Shown in pieces: positions 1 to 7,185 of a stretch of 10,322 nt of DNA. Numbering within the stretch: the first letter of the stretch is position 1; each line of letters starts with the position of its first letter. The notes under the pieces are model-generated. The model searched no databases. It was not told where the DNA came from and worked only from the letters and a program-made list of their open reading frames with translations. Source of the DNA: JACJXF01 sp964349045 (GTDB lineage Bacteria > Bacteroidota > Bacteroidia > Bacteroidales > GCA-2748055). The translations under genes and the position numbers were made by a program. Location: positions 1 to 10,322 of the forward strand of contig CAYGFI010000170.1 in NCBI GenBank assembly GCA_964349045.1. Direction: 5' to 3'.

Positions 1-72
1 AAGTGGTTGTTGAAGAAACTCCGGAAGTGGTTGTTGAAGAAGCCTCGGAAGTAGTTGCTGAAGAAACTGCTG
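1..72 (+). repeat. Three 24-bp tandem repeats coding an acidic 8-residue unit in S1
   Basis: Three consecutive 24-bp units (1-24, 25-48, 49-72) begin with aagtggttgttgaagaa or a close variant. Units 1 and 2 differ at only a few bases near their ends, and unit 3 is more diverged. The length is a multiple of three, so the reading frame is kept, and each unit codes a variant of E-V-V-V-E-E-(T/A)-(P/S). The array touches the window edge, so it probably has more copies upstream. It encodes the acidic N-terminal extension of S1. Confidence 0.85.
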
Positions 73-1964
73 AAAAGGTTACAGGGAAAGTAAAAAAAGC
101 TTCCAAAGGTATAACAACTGCTGAAAAAGAAAGCGCACCCAGTGCAAAATCACTCGGTAATGCAGGATTTGATGATTTCGATTGGGCTGTTATTAATAAC
201 AAGCACGATGATTACAATCCTGAAGACAGAAAGAAATTTGCAGATCTCTACGACGAAACTCTCTCCACTGTTGCTGAGAATGAGTGTACGGATGGTACAG
301 TTATCTCTATGAACAAAAGAGAGGTAGTTATAAATATTGGCTACAAATCAGAAGGAGTCGTAAGTTTAAACGAATTTCGCTACAACCCGGATCTGAAACC
401 CGGTGATGTGGTTGAAATTTATGTTGAAAGTAAGGAAGATAAAAAAGGTCAGCTTTTGCTTTCCCATAAAAAGGCAAGAGCTATGCGCTCATGGGATCGG
501 GTTAACTCCGCTCTTGAAAAGGATGAAATTATTAAAGGTTACATTAAATGCAGAACCAAAGGTGGGATGATCGTCGATGTATTCGGTATTGAAGCTTTCC
601 TCCCCGGTTCACAGATCGACGTTAAACCCATTCGTGATTACGATGCATTTGTTGGTAAAACCATGGAATTCAAAGTAGTTAAAATAAATCATGAATTCAA
701 AAATGTGGTGGTATCACACAAAGCGCTTATTGAAGCTGAACTCGAACAACAGAAAAAAGAGATCATCGCCAAACTCGAAAAAGGTCAGGTTCTTGAAGGT
801 ACCGTTAAGAATATCACTTCCTATGGCGTATTTATTGACCTGGGCGGTGTAGACGGTCTAATTCACATCACCGATCTCTCCTGGGGACGTGTTAATCATC
901 CTGAAGAAATCGTTCAGCTCGATCAGAAACTGAACGTGGTTATTCTCGATTTCGATGATGATAAAAAGAGAATTGCCCTTGGTCTGAAACAACTGACTTC
1001 TCACCCATGGGATTCACTTAGCGAAACTCTTAAAATTGGAGATACTGTAAAAGGTAAAGTAGTGGTAATGGCCGACTATGGTGCATTTGTTGAAATTGCT
1101 ACCGGAGTTGAGGGTCTTATTCACGTTTCTGAAATGTCATGGTCTCAGCATCTCAGAAGCGCTCAGGAATTCATGAAAGTTGGCGATGAAATTGAAGCGG
1201 TTGTCTTAACTCTCGACCGTGAAGAAAGAAAAATGTCCCTGGGTATAAAACAATTGAAAACTGATCCATGGGATAAAATTGCAGAGAAATATGCAATGGG
1301 AAGCAAGCATACCGCCAAAGTCCGCAATTTCACCAATTTCGGTGTATTTGTTGAAATTGAAGAAGGTGTGGATGGTCTGATTCATATCTCCGATCTGTCA
1401 TGGACCAGGAAAATAAAGCATCCGGCAGAATTTACTTCCATCGGGGCTGATATTGAAGTTGTGGTTCTTGAAATCGATAAAGACAACAGGAGGCTCAGCC
1501 TGGGTCACAAACAACTGGAAGAGAATCCCTGGGATGTATTCGAAACTCTCTTTGAAGTGGATTCTGTTCACGAAGGAACCATTATTGAAATGACCGATAA
1601 AGGTGCAATTGTAACTCTTTCTTATGGTGTAGAGGGCTTTGTTTCACAGAAACATCTGCTGAAAGAAAATGGTCAGCAGGCTAAAGTTGAAGAAAAACTT
1701 CCTTTCAAAGTGATGGAATTTTCAAAAGGATCCAAGAAAATTGTACTTTCTCATACCCGGGTTTTTGAAGATGACAAGAAACATGTTGAAGAAAATAAAG
1801 AAAAAACTCAACAAGCAACAACCAAGAAAGTTCAGCGGAATCTCACAGCCAATCTCGAAAAGACGACGTTGGGTGATATTTCTGAACTCGCTGCTTTGAA
1901 AGATAAGATGGAAAAAAGTCAAAAAAAGAAGAAAGCTGATGCAAAAGATGAAGAAAAGTCATAA
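1..1964 (+). CDS. rpsA: 30S ribosomal protein S1, 5'-truncated by the window edge
   Basis: S1 binds mRNA on the 30S subunit and helps load it onto the ribosome. The visible 653 residues carry six S1 (OB-fold) domains at about residues 92-157, 174-240, 260-329, 346-416, 432-503 and 518-585. The last four show the usual GxVxxxxxxGxFVxxxxxxGLxHxSxxSW pattern; the first two are more diverged, as is normal for the ribosome-anchoring domains. An acidic N-terminal extension (residues 1-25) and a Lys/Glu-rich tail (about 586-653) flank them. The reading frame begins at base 3 and is open to the window edge. The GTG there lies inside a repeat, so it is not a credible start and the true one is upstream. 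Such genes make little use of Shine-Dalgarno sequences in Bacteroidota (established), which is why S1 may matter more here (inference). The identification is secure; the N-terminus is not seen. Confidence 0.96.
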   Translation, partial: VVVEETPEVVVEEASEVVAEETAEKVTGKVKKASKGITTAEKESAPSAKSLGNAGFDDFDWAVINNKHDDYNPEDRKKFADLYDETLSTVAENECTDGTVISMNKREVVINIGYKSEGVVSLNEFRYNPDLKPGDVVEIYVESKEDKKGQLLLSHKKARAMRSWDRVNSALEKDEIIKGYIKCRTKGGMIVDVFGIEAFLPGSQIDVKPIRDYDAFVGKTMEFKVVKINHEFKNVVVSHKALIEAELEQQKKEIIAKLEKGQVLEGTVKNITSYGVFIDLGGVDGLIHITDLSWGRVNHPEEIVQLDQKLNVVILDFDDDKKRIALGLKQLTSHPWDSLSETLKIGDTVKGKVVVMADYGAFVEIATGVEGLIHVSEMSWSQHLRSAQEFMKVGDEIEAVVLTLDREERKMSLGIKQLKTDPWDKIAEKYAMGSKHTAKVRNFTNFGVFVEIEEGVDGLIHISDLSWTRKIKHPAEFTSIGADIEVVVLEIDKDNRRLSLGHKQLEENPWDVFETLFEVDSVHEGTIIEMTDKGAIVTLSYGVEGFVSQKHLLKENGQQAKVEEKLPFKVMEFSKGSKKIVLSHTRVFEDDKKHVEENKEKTQQATTKKVQRNLTANLEKTTLGDISELAALKDKMEKSQKKKKADAKDEEKS

Positions 1965-1994
1965 ATTAGCTTTGTCTAATTAAAACCATCTGCA

Positions 1995-2342
1995 ATGGAA
2001 TTCCAAATTGAAAAATTTGAAAACCATACTTTGATCAAAGTATTGGAAGAAAAACTGGATACTCACATCGCTCCGACCTTGAAATCCGAACTGGTGCTTG
2101 TTTCTGGCAATGGCGAGAAGAATATAATACTGGATCTCAATAAGTGTCGCTATTGTGACTCTTCCGGTCTGAGTGCAATCCTGGTAGCAAACCGTTTATG
2201 TAAAAATTCTAACGGAACTTTCGTTCTGACAGGATTAAATGATGCGGTTGAACGCCTCATCACGATATCACAATTGGATACAGTGCTTAACATAACCGGA
2301 ACTGTTGAAGAAGCCGAGAAAATGATTAAAAATGCCGGTTAG
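1995..2342 (+). CDS. STAS-domain anti-sigma factor antagonist (SpoIIAA/RsbV-like)
   Basis: A 115-residue single-domain STAS protein. The family works in partner switching: the unphosphorylated form binds an anti-sigma or other GHKL-type kinase and releases that kinase's target, while phosphorylation on a serine blocks binding. The phospho-acceptor region is clear: a C-D-S-S-G-L-S motif at residues 54-60, with Ser57 matching the serine phosphorylated in SpoIIAA. The preceding beta strand (NIILDL, 43-48) and the following helix with A-N-R-L fit the fold. It starts 30 bp after rpsA and ends 12 bp before rnz, so cotranscription with one or both is likely. No kinase (RsbW/SpoIIAB-like), PP2C phosphatase or sigma factor is adjacent, so its target cannot be read from context. 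The ATG start is the first possible one; there is no Shine-Dalgarno sequence. Family assignment is firm; the specific role is unknown. Confidence 0.88.
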   Translation: MEFQIEKFENHTLIKVLEEKLDTHIAPTLKSELVLVSGNGEKNIILDLNKCRYCDSSGLSAILVANRLCKNSNGTFVLTGLNDAVERLITISQLDTVLNITGTVEEAEKMIKNAG

Positions 2343-2354
2343 CAAAGTTTAGAA

Positions 2355-3299
2355 GTGAACTTTTCTTTAACTATACTGGGCAGTAGTTCAGCAATGCCCA
2401 CGTCAAAACGTTTTCCAACCGCTCATTTACTCAATGTAAATGAGCGGTTTTTTTTAATTGACTGTGGTGAAGGAACTCAAATCCAACTGCGCCGGTATAA
2501 ACTCGGTTTTGCAAAAATAAACCGGGTTTTCATCAGTCATATTCATGGAGATCATGTATTCGGAATTTTTGGATTACTTTCCAGTTTCCAGCTTATGGGA
2601 CGGAAAAACGAACTTCATATCCACGGTCCGGGTGAAATCATGGAAGTAATTAAATTTTATGAAAAATACTTTGGCGTTCAGCAATCATACAGGATCATTG
2701 TGCATCCCCTGGGATACACCCGGAAAATGATTATTTTCGAAGACGAGAAGATTGAGGTATTCAGTTTTCCCCTGAAACACAGGGTTCCTACCTGTGGTTT
2801 TCTTTTCCGGGAGAAGCCGGCAGAACTGAATCTGAAAAAAGAGGCAATTGATCAATACAAACCGGGGATTGAAAATATTCATAAAATTAAAAAGGGAGCT
2901 GACCTGGAATTAACCGATGGTTCCATAATTCCAAACTCCCTGCTTACTCTTCCTCCATGGAAAGTACGGTCGTACGCGTATTGTTCAGATACTTCATTCG
3001 ATCTGCAACTTGCAGAAGTTTTGCAGGAAGTGGATTTGCTATATCATGAAGCTACTTTCTCAAGGGAGGATGAAGAACTGGCGAACACTACCGGACACTC
3101 AAGTTCCATTCAGGCAGCCAAAATTGCCCTGGCATGCAAGGCCGGTAAGCTACTCATCGGGCATTTTTCCTCCCGCTATAAATCCCCCGAAATATTAATG
3201 ATGGAAGCCCGGGAAATATTTGCAAATACCGATGCTGTTAATGATGGTGATGTTTTTGAAGTAAAAAGAGAAAGAATTGAAAATAGTTCCACTTCCTGA
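2355..3299 (+). CDS. rnz: Ribonuclease Z (tRNA 3' processing endonuclease)
   Basis: RNase Z cuts tRNA precursors after the discriminator base to form the mature 3' end. The 314-residue length fits the bacterial short form. The metallo-beta-lactamase zinc ligands are all visible: HIHGDH at 62-67 (H62, H64, D66, H67), H142 in the KHR motif, D212 in CSDT, and H270 in IGHFSSRY. The conserved histidine in TTGHSS (H248) is also present. The stretch about 150-190 corresponds to the flexible arm that grips the tRNA elbow. The GTG start is preferred because the next Met (residue 14) would remove the first beta strand (LTILGS). The gene begins 12 bp after the STAS gene, and a terminator-like hairpin lies inside codons 21-34 (see the separate entry). 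A 61-bp gap separates it from guaA. Confidence 0.96.
   Translation: MNFSLTILGSSSAMPTSKRFPTAHLLNVNERFFLIDCGEGTQIQLRRYKLGFAKINRVFISHIHGDHVFGIFGLLSSFQLMGRKNELHIHGPGEIMEVIKFYEKYFGVQQSYRIIVHPLGYTRKMIIFEDEKIEVFSFPLKHRVPTCGFLFREKPAELNLKKEAIDQYKPGIENIHKIKKGADLELTDGSIIPNSLLTLPPWKVRSYAYCSDTSFDLQLAEVLQEVDLLYHEATFSREDEELANTTGHSSSIQAAKIALACKAGKLLIGHFSSRYKSPEILMMEAREIFANTDAVNDGDVFEVKRERIENSSTS
2417..2455 (+). terminator. Intrinsic-terminator-like hairpin inside the rnz coding region
   Basis: The left arm aaccgctcatttac (2417-2430) and right arm gtaaatgagcggtt (2436-2449) are perfect reverse complements over 14 bp. They are separated by the 5-base loop tcaat (2431-2435), and a run of eight T follows (2448-2455, the first two also in the stem). 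This is the classic form of a Rho-independent terminator on the + strand. The other strand has no T run, so it would be one-directional. It starts 62 bases after the rnz start codon and is fully translated in frame. It may terminate transcripts from rpsA or the STAS gene when rnz is not being translated. The structure is certain; its activity is inferred. Confidence 0.62.
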
Positions 3300-3329
3300 T
3301 TTTACGAAGGCAGTTTAAGGAATTAATAG

Positions 3330-3337
3330 TAAATTTG
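3330..3337 (+). promoter_or_regulatory. Candidate Bacteroidota -7 promoter element for guaA
   Basis: TAAATTTG matches the Bacteroidota primary-sigma -7 consensus TAnnTTTG exactly and lies in the gap between rnz and guaA. Transcription would begin roughly at 3343-3346, leaving a very short leader before the GTG at 3361. No clear TTTG -33 box sits at the expected 17-23 bp upstream, so this is only a moderate candidate. Confidence 0.4.
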
Positions 3338-3360
3338 CCAAATCATATAATTCCGGTTTT

Positions 3361-4890
3361 GTGAAAGAAAAAATCCTTATCCTCGATTTCGGTTCTCAAT
3401 ATACCCAGTTAATTGCACGCAGGGTCAGGGAACTTAATGTTTATTGCGAAATATTTCCTTTTAACCACTTCCCGGCTCCCGACGAAACAGTCAAAGGCTT
3501 AATCCTGTCGGGAAGTCCTTTTTCCATCCGCGACATAAATGCTCCTGTACCCGATATCAAAAACCTGAAAGGCAAACTCCCTGTTCTGGGCATATGCTAT
3601 GGGGCTCAATACCTGGCTCATCATTTCGGGGGAGAGGTAATGCCCTCCAATACCCGTGAGTATGGCCGCGCCAAACTGGAATTTATCGATAACTCCGATC
3701 CCCTTCTGAAAAATGTCACCAACGATTCCCAGGTCTGGATGTCACATGGGGATACTATCATGAATCTGCCGGAAAATTATAAGATAATCGCAAGTACCGG
3801 GGATGTTAAAGTCGGAGCATTTTCGGTACAGAATGAAAAAACATTTGGATTACAGTTTCACCCTGAAGTATATCATACAACTGATGGTTCACAAATTCTT
3901 AAGAATTTCGTCAGCGACATATGTGGATGCAGCCAGGACTGGACTCCTCTTTCCTTTATCGAATCCACAGTCATGCAACTAAAAGACACACTTGGAAATG
4001 ATAAAGTTGTTCTCGGTCTTTCAGGGGGTGTTGATTCTTCGGTTGCTGCAACCCTCCTGCATAAAGCCATCGGTGAAAACCTTTCATGCATATTTGTTGA
4101 TAATGGCCTGTTACGAAAAAATGAATTTCAGACCGTGCTCGATTCCTACATGGGTATGGGACTTCATGTTACCGGGGTAAATGCATCCAAAAAATTCATG
4201 GACGATCTGAAAGGTATTGCCGAACCGGAGCAGAAAAGGAAAATTATAGGTCGTAATTTTATCGAGGTTTTTGATACGGAAGCACGCAAAATAAAAGATG
4301 TAAAATGGCTGGGCCAGGGTACTATTTACCCCGATGTCATTGAATCCGTTTCGGTGAACGGACCTTCCGCCACCATTAAATCTCATCACAATGTAGGTGG
4401 ATTGCCTGAGAAGATGCACCTTAAAGTTGTAGAACCTTTAAGACTTCTGTTTAAAGATGAAGTACGACGGGTAGGAACAGCGCTGGGCCTGTCACCTGAT
4501 CTTCTGAACCGCCACCCGTTTCCGGGTCCCGGTTTAGGTATCCGCATCCTGGGAGATGTAACCCCCGAAAAGGTCAGAATACTCCAGGAAGCGGATGATA
4601 TTTATATCCGGGGATTAAAGGAATCAGGTTTGTATAATCAGGTATGGCAGGCAGCAGCTATCCTTCTGCCGGTTCAGTCTGTTGGAGTTATGGGCGACGA
4701 AAGAACCTATGAAAATGTTGTTGCTTTGCGGGCAGTTGGGTCAACAGACGGCATGACAGCCGACTGGTCGCACCTGCCTTATGATTTTCTGGCAAAAGTA
4801 TCGAACGACATAATTAATAAAGTGAAGGGAATAAACAGGGTTGTTTACGATATAAGTTCGAAACCACCCGCCACGATCGAGTGGGAATGA
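3361..4890 (+). CDS. guaA: GMP synthase (glutamine-hydrolysing)
   Basis: GuaA converts XMP to GMP using ATP and ammonia released from glutamine, the last step of guanine nucleotide synthesis in the cytoplasm. The 509 residues hold the full two-domain enzyme. The class I glutamine amidotransferase domain (about 1-190) has the nucleophile Cys79 in GICYGAQ and the triad partners H167 and E169 in QFHPE. The ATP-pyrophosphatase domain (from about 195) has the P-loop SGGVDSS at 221-227. The C-terminal dimerisation domain contains RHPFPGPGLGIRILG (384-398) and ends in the family's invariant KPPATIEWE. The start is GTG, and no ATG is placed to give the conserved ILDFGSQYTQ opening. There is no Shine-Dalgarno sequence. 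It lies 61 bp after rnz with a possible promoter of its own, and 83 bp before the peptidase gene. Confidence 0.98.
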   Translation: MKEKILILDFGSQYTQLIARRVRELNVYCEIFPFNHFPAPDETVKGLILSGSPFSIRDINAPVPDIKNLKGKLPVLGICYGAQYLAHHFGGEVMPSNTREYGRAKLEFIDNSDPLLKNVTNDSQVWMSHGDTIMNLPENYKIIASTGDVKVGAFSVQNEKTFGLQFHPEVYHTTDGSQILKNFVSDICGCSQDWTPLSFIESTVMQLKDTLGNDKVVLGLSGGVDSSVAATLLHKAIGENLSCIFVDNGLLRKNEFQTVLDSYMGMGLHVTGVNASKKFMDDLKGIAEPEQKRKIIGRNFIEVFDTEARKIKDVKWLGQGTIYPDVIESVSVNGPSATIKSHHNVGGLPEKMHLKVVEPLRLLFKDEVRRVGTALGLSPDLLNRHPFPGPGLGIRILGDVTPEKVRILQEADDIYIRGLKESGLYNQVWQAAAILLPVQSVGVMGDERTYENVVALRAVGSTDGMTADWSHLPYDFLAKVSNDIINKVKGINRVVYDISSKPPATIEWE

Positions 4891-4973
4891 AAAGGAAATA
4901 GCAAAGAAACGCGGAATTTATCAGCCCATTTAGATTTAAGTTTACAATCAGATACTAATTTTAAATACATATT

Positions 4974-6575
4974 ATGAGAATAAAAATATTATTTCTAAGT
5001 ATAATATTTTCTGCTGTTTGCATAATCACCCTGCAAGCACAGTTTTCCGAACAATCACTTAAATTCGGAGAAGTTTTTGAGAAAATATCCAACTATTATG
5101 TGGATACGATTAACAAGGAAAAGCTGGTTGAGGAGGTGATCATTAAGATGCTCCATGATCTCGATCCTCATTCTTCTTACCTGAGCAAAGATGAAGTCAG
5201 GGCTATGCAGGAACCTCTGGATGGCAACTTCGAAGGGATAGGCGTAAGTTTCAATATTATGAAGGACACTATTTACATAATCAGCACGATTGCCGGAGGT
5301 CCGTCTGAAAAAGTAGGTATAATAGCAGGGGACCGGATTATTAAAATCGATGGGATTAATGAGGCAGGAGTAGGTATTAAGAATACGGATGTGCAGAAAA
5401 AGCTGAAAGGTAAAAAAGGTACTAAAGTGGTGGTCACGGTTTTAAGGAAAAATGTTCCCGGATTAATCGATTTCACTATTACCCGCGACGAAATTCCTAT
5501 TTACAGCATCGACGCTGCTTATATGGTGGATCATAAAACCGGGTATATTAAATTATCCAGGTTTTCGATGACTTCCATGACAGAGTTTTATAAGGCTATA
5601 TCAAAACTTAAAGATATGGGGCTACAGAACCTCATTCTTGATCTTACCGGAAACGGCGGGGGCTACCTGCGCATAGCGGCTGAGCTTGCCGATCAGTTTA
5701 TCCCTGGGAAAAGCCTTCTTGTTTATACTGAGGGAGCAAAAAATCCCAGGCATAATTATTATTCTTCTGATCGCGGGGAGTTTGAAAGGGGAAAACTTAT
5801 CGTGATGATCGATGAAGGCTCTGCTTCCGCCAGTGAGATAGTCGCCGGTGCGCTGCAGGATCTGGACCGAGCTGTAATAGTTGGGCGGCGTTCATTCGGT
5901 AAAGGACTGGTACAACAGCCTTTTAATCTAATGGATGGTTCTCTTGTACGGCTTACTGTTGCCAAATATTATACACCTACAGGAAGGCTTATACAGAATC
6001 CCTATGATAAGGGCTTTGATGAATATGCCAGGGAGGCAGCCGACCGGTACATGAAACCGCAATATAGCGATTCAACAGGTAGCGCTTTTCCTGACTCTCT
6101 GAAATATCGTACTCTCAATAAAAACCGTATTGTTTACGGGGGAGGAGGGATCACACCGGATTATTTCGTGCCTTTTGATACTGCTTTTTACTCACCTTAT
6201 TACAGAGGACTGATAAGTAAAGGAATCCTGAATCAATTTGTCCTGAATTACGAAGATAAGAATCGTACGGAATTGACAAACCGGTATAAAAAATTCAGCG
6301 AGTACAAGAATTCTTTTAAAGTTTCAGGGGAAATGATCGATGACCTGATTGAATATGCTGAAGCTGAAGGATTAGCTTTTAAAAAAGATGACTTCAAAAA
6401 AAGTGAATCCATGATCCGCCTGCTTTTTAAAGCATATCTTGCCAGAAATATATGGGAATCAACAGAATTTTTCCAGATCTATAATGAAACAGACCCCATT
6501 TTTAACCGTGCGATTGAAATATTAACGGAATCTCCGCTTTATGACAGGAAATTAGAGGCCTATACAGGGGAATAA
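4974..6575 (+). CDS. S41 family C-terminal processing peptidase, secreted, with PDZ domain
   Basis: A CtpA/Prc-type serine protease that recognises the C-termini of substrate proteins in the cell envelope. Residues 1-22 form a signal peptide: a short basic start, a hydrophobic core, and a likely cut after LQA. A PDZ domain spans about 83-165 and includes the G-D-R-I-I-K-I-D-G signature at 119-127. In the protease core, Ser285 lies in GSASASE, Lys310 in GRRSFGKG and Gln314 in GLVQQ. The Ser-Lys-Gln spacing (25 and 4) equals that of CtpB-type enzymes, so it should be active. The 533-residue length exceeds minimal Ctp proteins (about 400) because of a tail from about 340 with no recognised domain, which is common in Bacteroidota members of the family (from memory). 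It lies between guaA and pnuC, 16 bp before the latter. The substrate is unknown. Confidence 0.93.
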   Translation: MRIKILFLSIIFSAVCIITLQAQFSEQSLKFGEVFEKISNYYVDTINKEKLVEEVIIKMLHDLDPHSSYLSKDEVRAMQEPLDGNFEGIGVSFNIMKDTIYIISTIAGGPSEKVGIIAGDRIIKIDGINEAGVGIKNTDVQKKLKGKKGTKVVVTVLRKNVPGLIDFTITRDEIPIYSIDAAYMVDHKTGYIKLSRFSMTSMTEFYKAISKLKDMGLQNLILDLTGNGGGYLRIAAELADQFIPGKSLLVYTEGAKNPRHNYYSSDRGEFERGKLIVMIDEGSASASEIVAGALQDLDRAVIVGRRSFGKGLVQQPFNLMDGSLVRLTVAKYYTPTGRLIQNPYDKGFDEYAREAADRYMKPQYSDSTGSAFPDSLKYRTLNKNRIVYGGGGITPDYFVPFDTAFYSPYYRGLISKGILNQFVLNYEDKNRTELTNRYKKFSEYKNSFKVSGEMIDDLIEYAEAEGLAFKKDDFKKSESMIRLLFKAYLARNIWESTEFFQIYNETDPIFNRAIEILTESPLYDRKLEAYTGE

Positions 6576-6591
6576 AAGCATTACATATCAA

Positions 6592-7185
6592 ATGACTGAA
6601 TTCCTGATTTCCGACCCTTTTATCGAAATTCTTGGAGCCATTACAGGATTGATCTACCTGTATTTTTCGGTAAAGCAAAATATCTGGCTTTGGCCTTTGG
6701 GAATGGTAACCTCTTTGATCTATGTTTATGTGTTTTTCCAGGAAAAATTTTATGCCGGCATGAGTCTTCAATTTTACTATTTTGGAATCAGCATTTATGG
6801 ATGGTATTTCTGGCAGAAAGGCACAGGGGAAGAAAAAGGTAAACTGCCCGTAATAAGGGCAAAAGGTAAGGAATGGTTTATCTTTATATTCATTTCATTA
6901 GTATTAACATGGGTCTCAGGATACGCTCTTGATCATTACACCGATTCACCTATACCTTACTGGGATGCATTTACAACCGCCGGAAGCATCGTGGCAACCT
7001 GGATGCTTGCCAGAAAATACCTGGAACACTGGCTGTTCTGGATTGTGATTGATGTTGTCTCAATTGGTTTGTACATTTATAAAGGATTGTACCCGACTGT
7101 ATTTTTATTTTTTGCATACACAGGTTTGGCCGGTGTAGGTTATTATAAGTGGAAGAAAGAATGGATAAAAAATTCTGCAAATTGA
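6592..7185 (+). CDS. pnuC: PnuC-family nicotinamide riboside transporter
   Basis: PnuC proteins carry nicotinamide riboside across the inner membrane by facilitated diffusion. The 197 residues contain about seven hydrophobic segments (roughly 11-27, 32-50, 57-74, 95-113, 123-140, 146-164 and 168-186), as in known PnuC structures. Family motifs are present: the W-P-L-G-M-V-T stretch (34-40), the Y-G-W-Y-F-W end of the third segment (69-74), the aromatic W147/W150 region with Asp154, and the closing G-Y-Y-K-W (183-187). Relatives transport thiamine (PnuT) or other vitamins. Here the next gene is a ribosylnicotinamide kinase, and no thiamine riboswitch is visible upstream, which favours nicotinamide riboside. 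It starts 16 bp after the peptidase gene and overlaps the kinase gene by 25 bp, so translation is probably coupled. Confidence 0.92.
   Translation: MTEFLISDPFIEILGAITGLIYLYFSVKQNIWLWPLGMVTSLIYVYVFFQEKFYAGMSLQFYYFGISIYGWYFWQKGTGEEKGKLPVIRAKGKEWFIFIFISLVLTWVSGYALDHYTDSPIPYWDAFTTAGSIVATWMLARKYLEHWLFWIVIDVVSIGLYIYKGLYPTVFLFFAYTGLAGVGYYKWKKEWIKNSAN

Noticed and set aside
1964..1981. Inverted repeat aattag/ctaatt with a 6-base loop just after rpsA, possible terminator
   Set aside because: The stem is only 6 bp and AT-rich, overlaps the stop codon, and is not followed by a T run, so it is unlikely to end transcription.
4931..4963. Possible promoter ahead of the S41 peptidase gene (TAGATTTA or TAATTTTA)
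   Set aside because: Both are one base off TAnnTTTG, neither has a TTTG box at a proper distance, and AT-rich gaps give such near matches often.
4974..5039. Lipoprotein signal (Cys16) in the S41 peptidase
   Set aside because: The residue before Cys16 is Val and the Cys lies within the hydrophobic core, so there is no valid lipobox; a signal peptidase I site after LQA fits better.
7149..7160. GTG at 7149 as the start of the ribosylnicotinamide kinase
   Set aside because: It would add only four residues (MEER) and a longer overlap with pnuC, while ATG 7161 gives a normal N-terminus; the GTG cannot be fully excluded.
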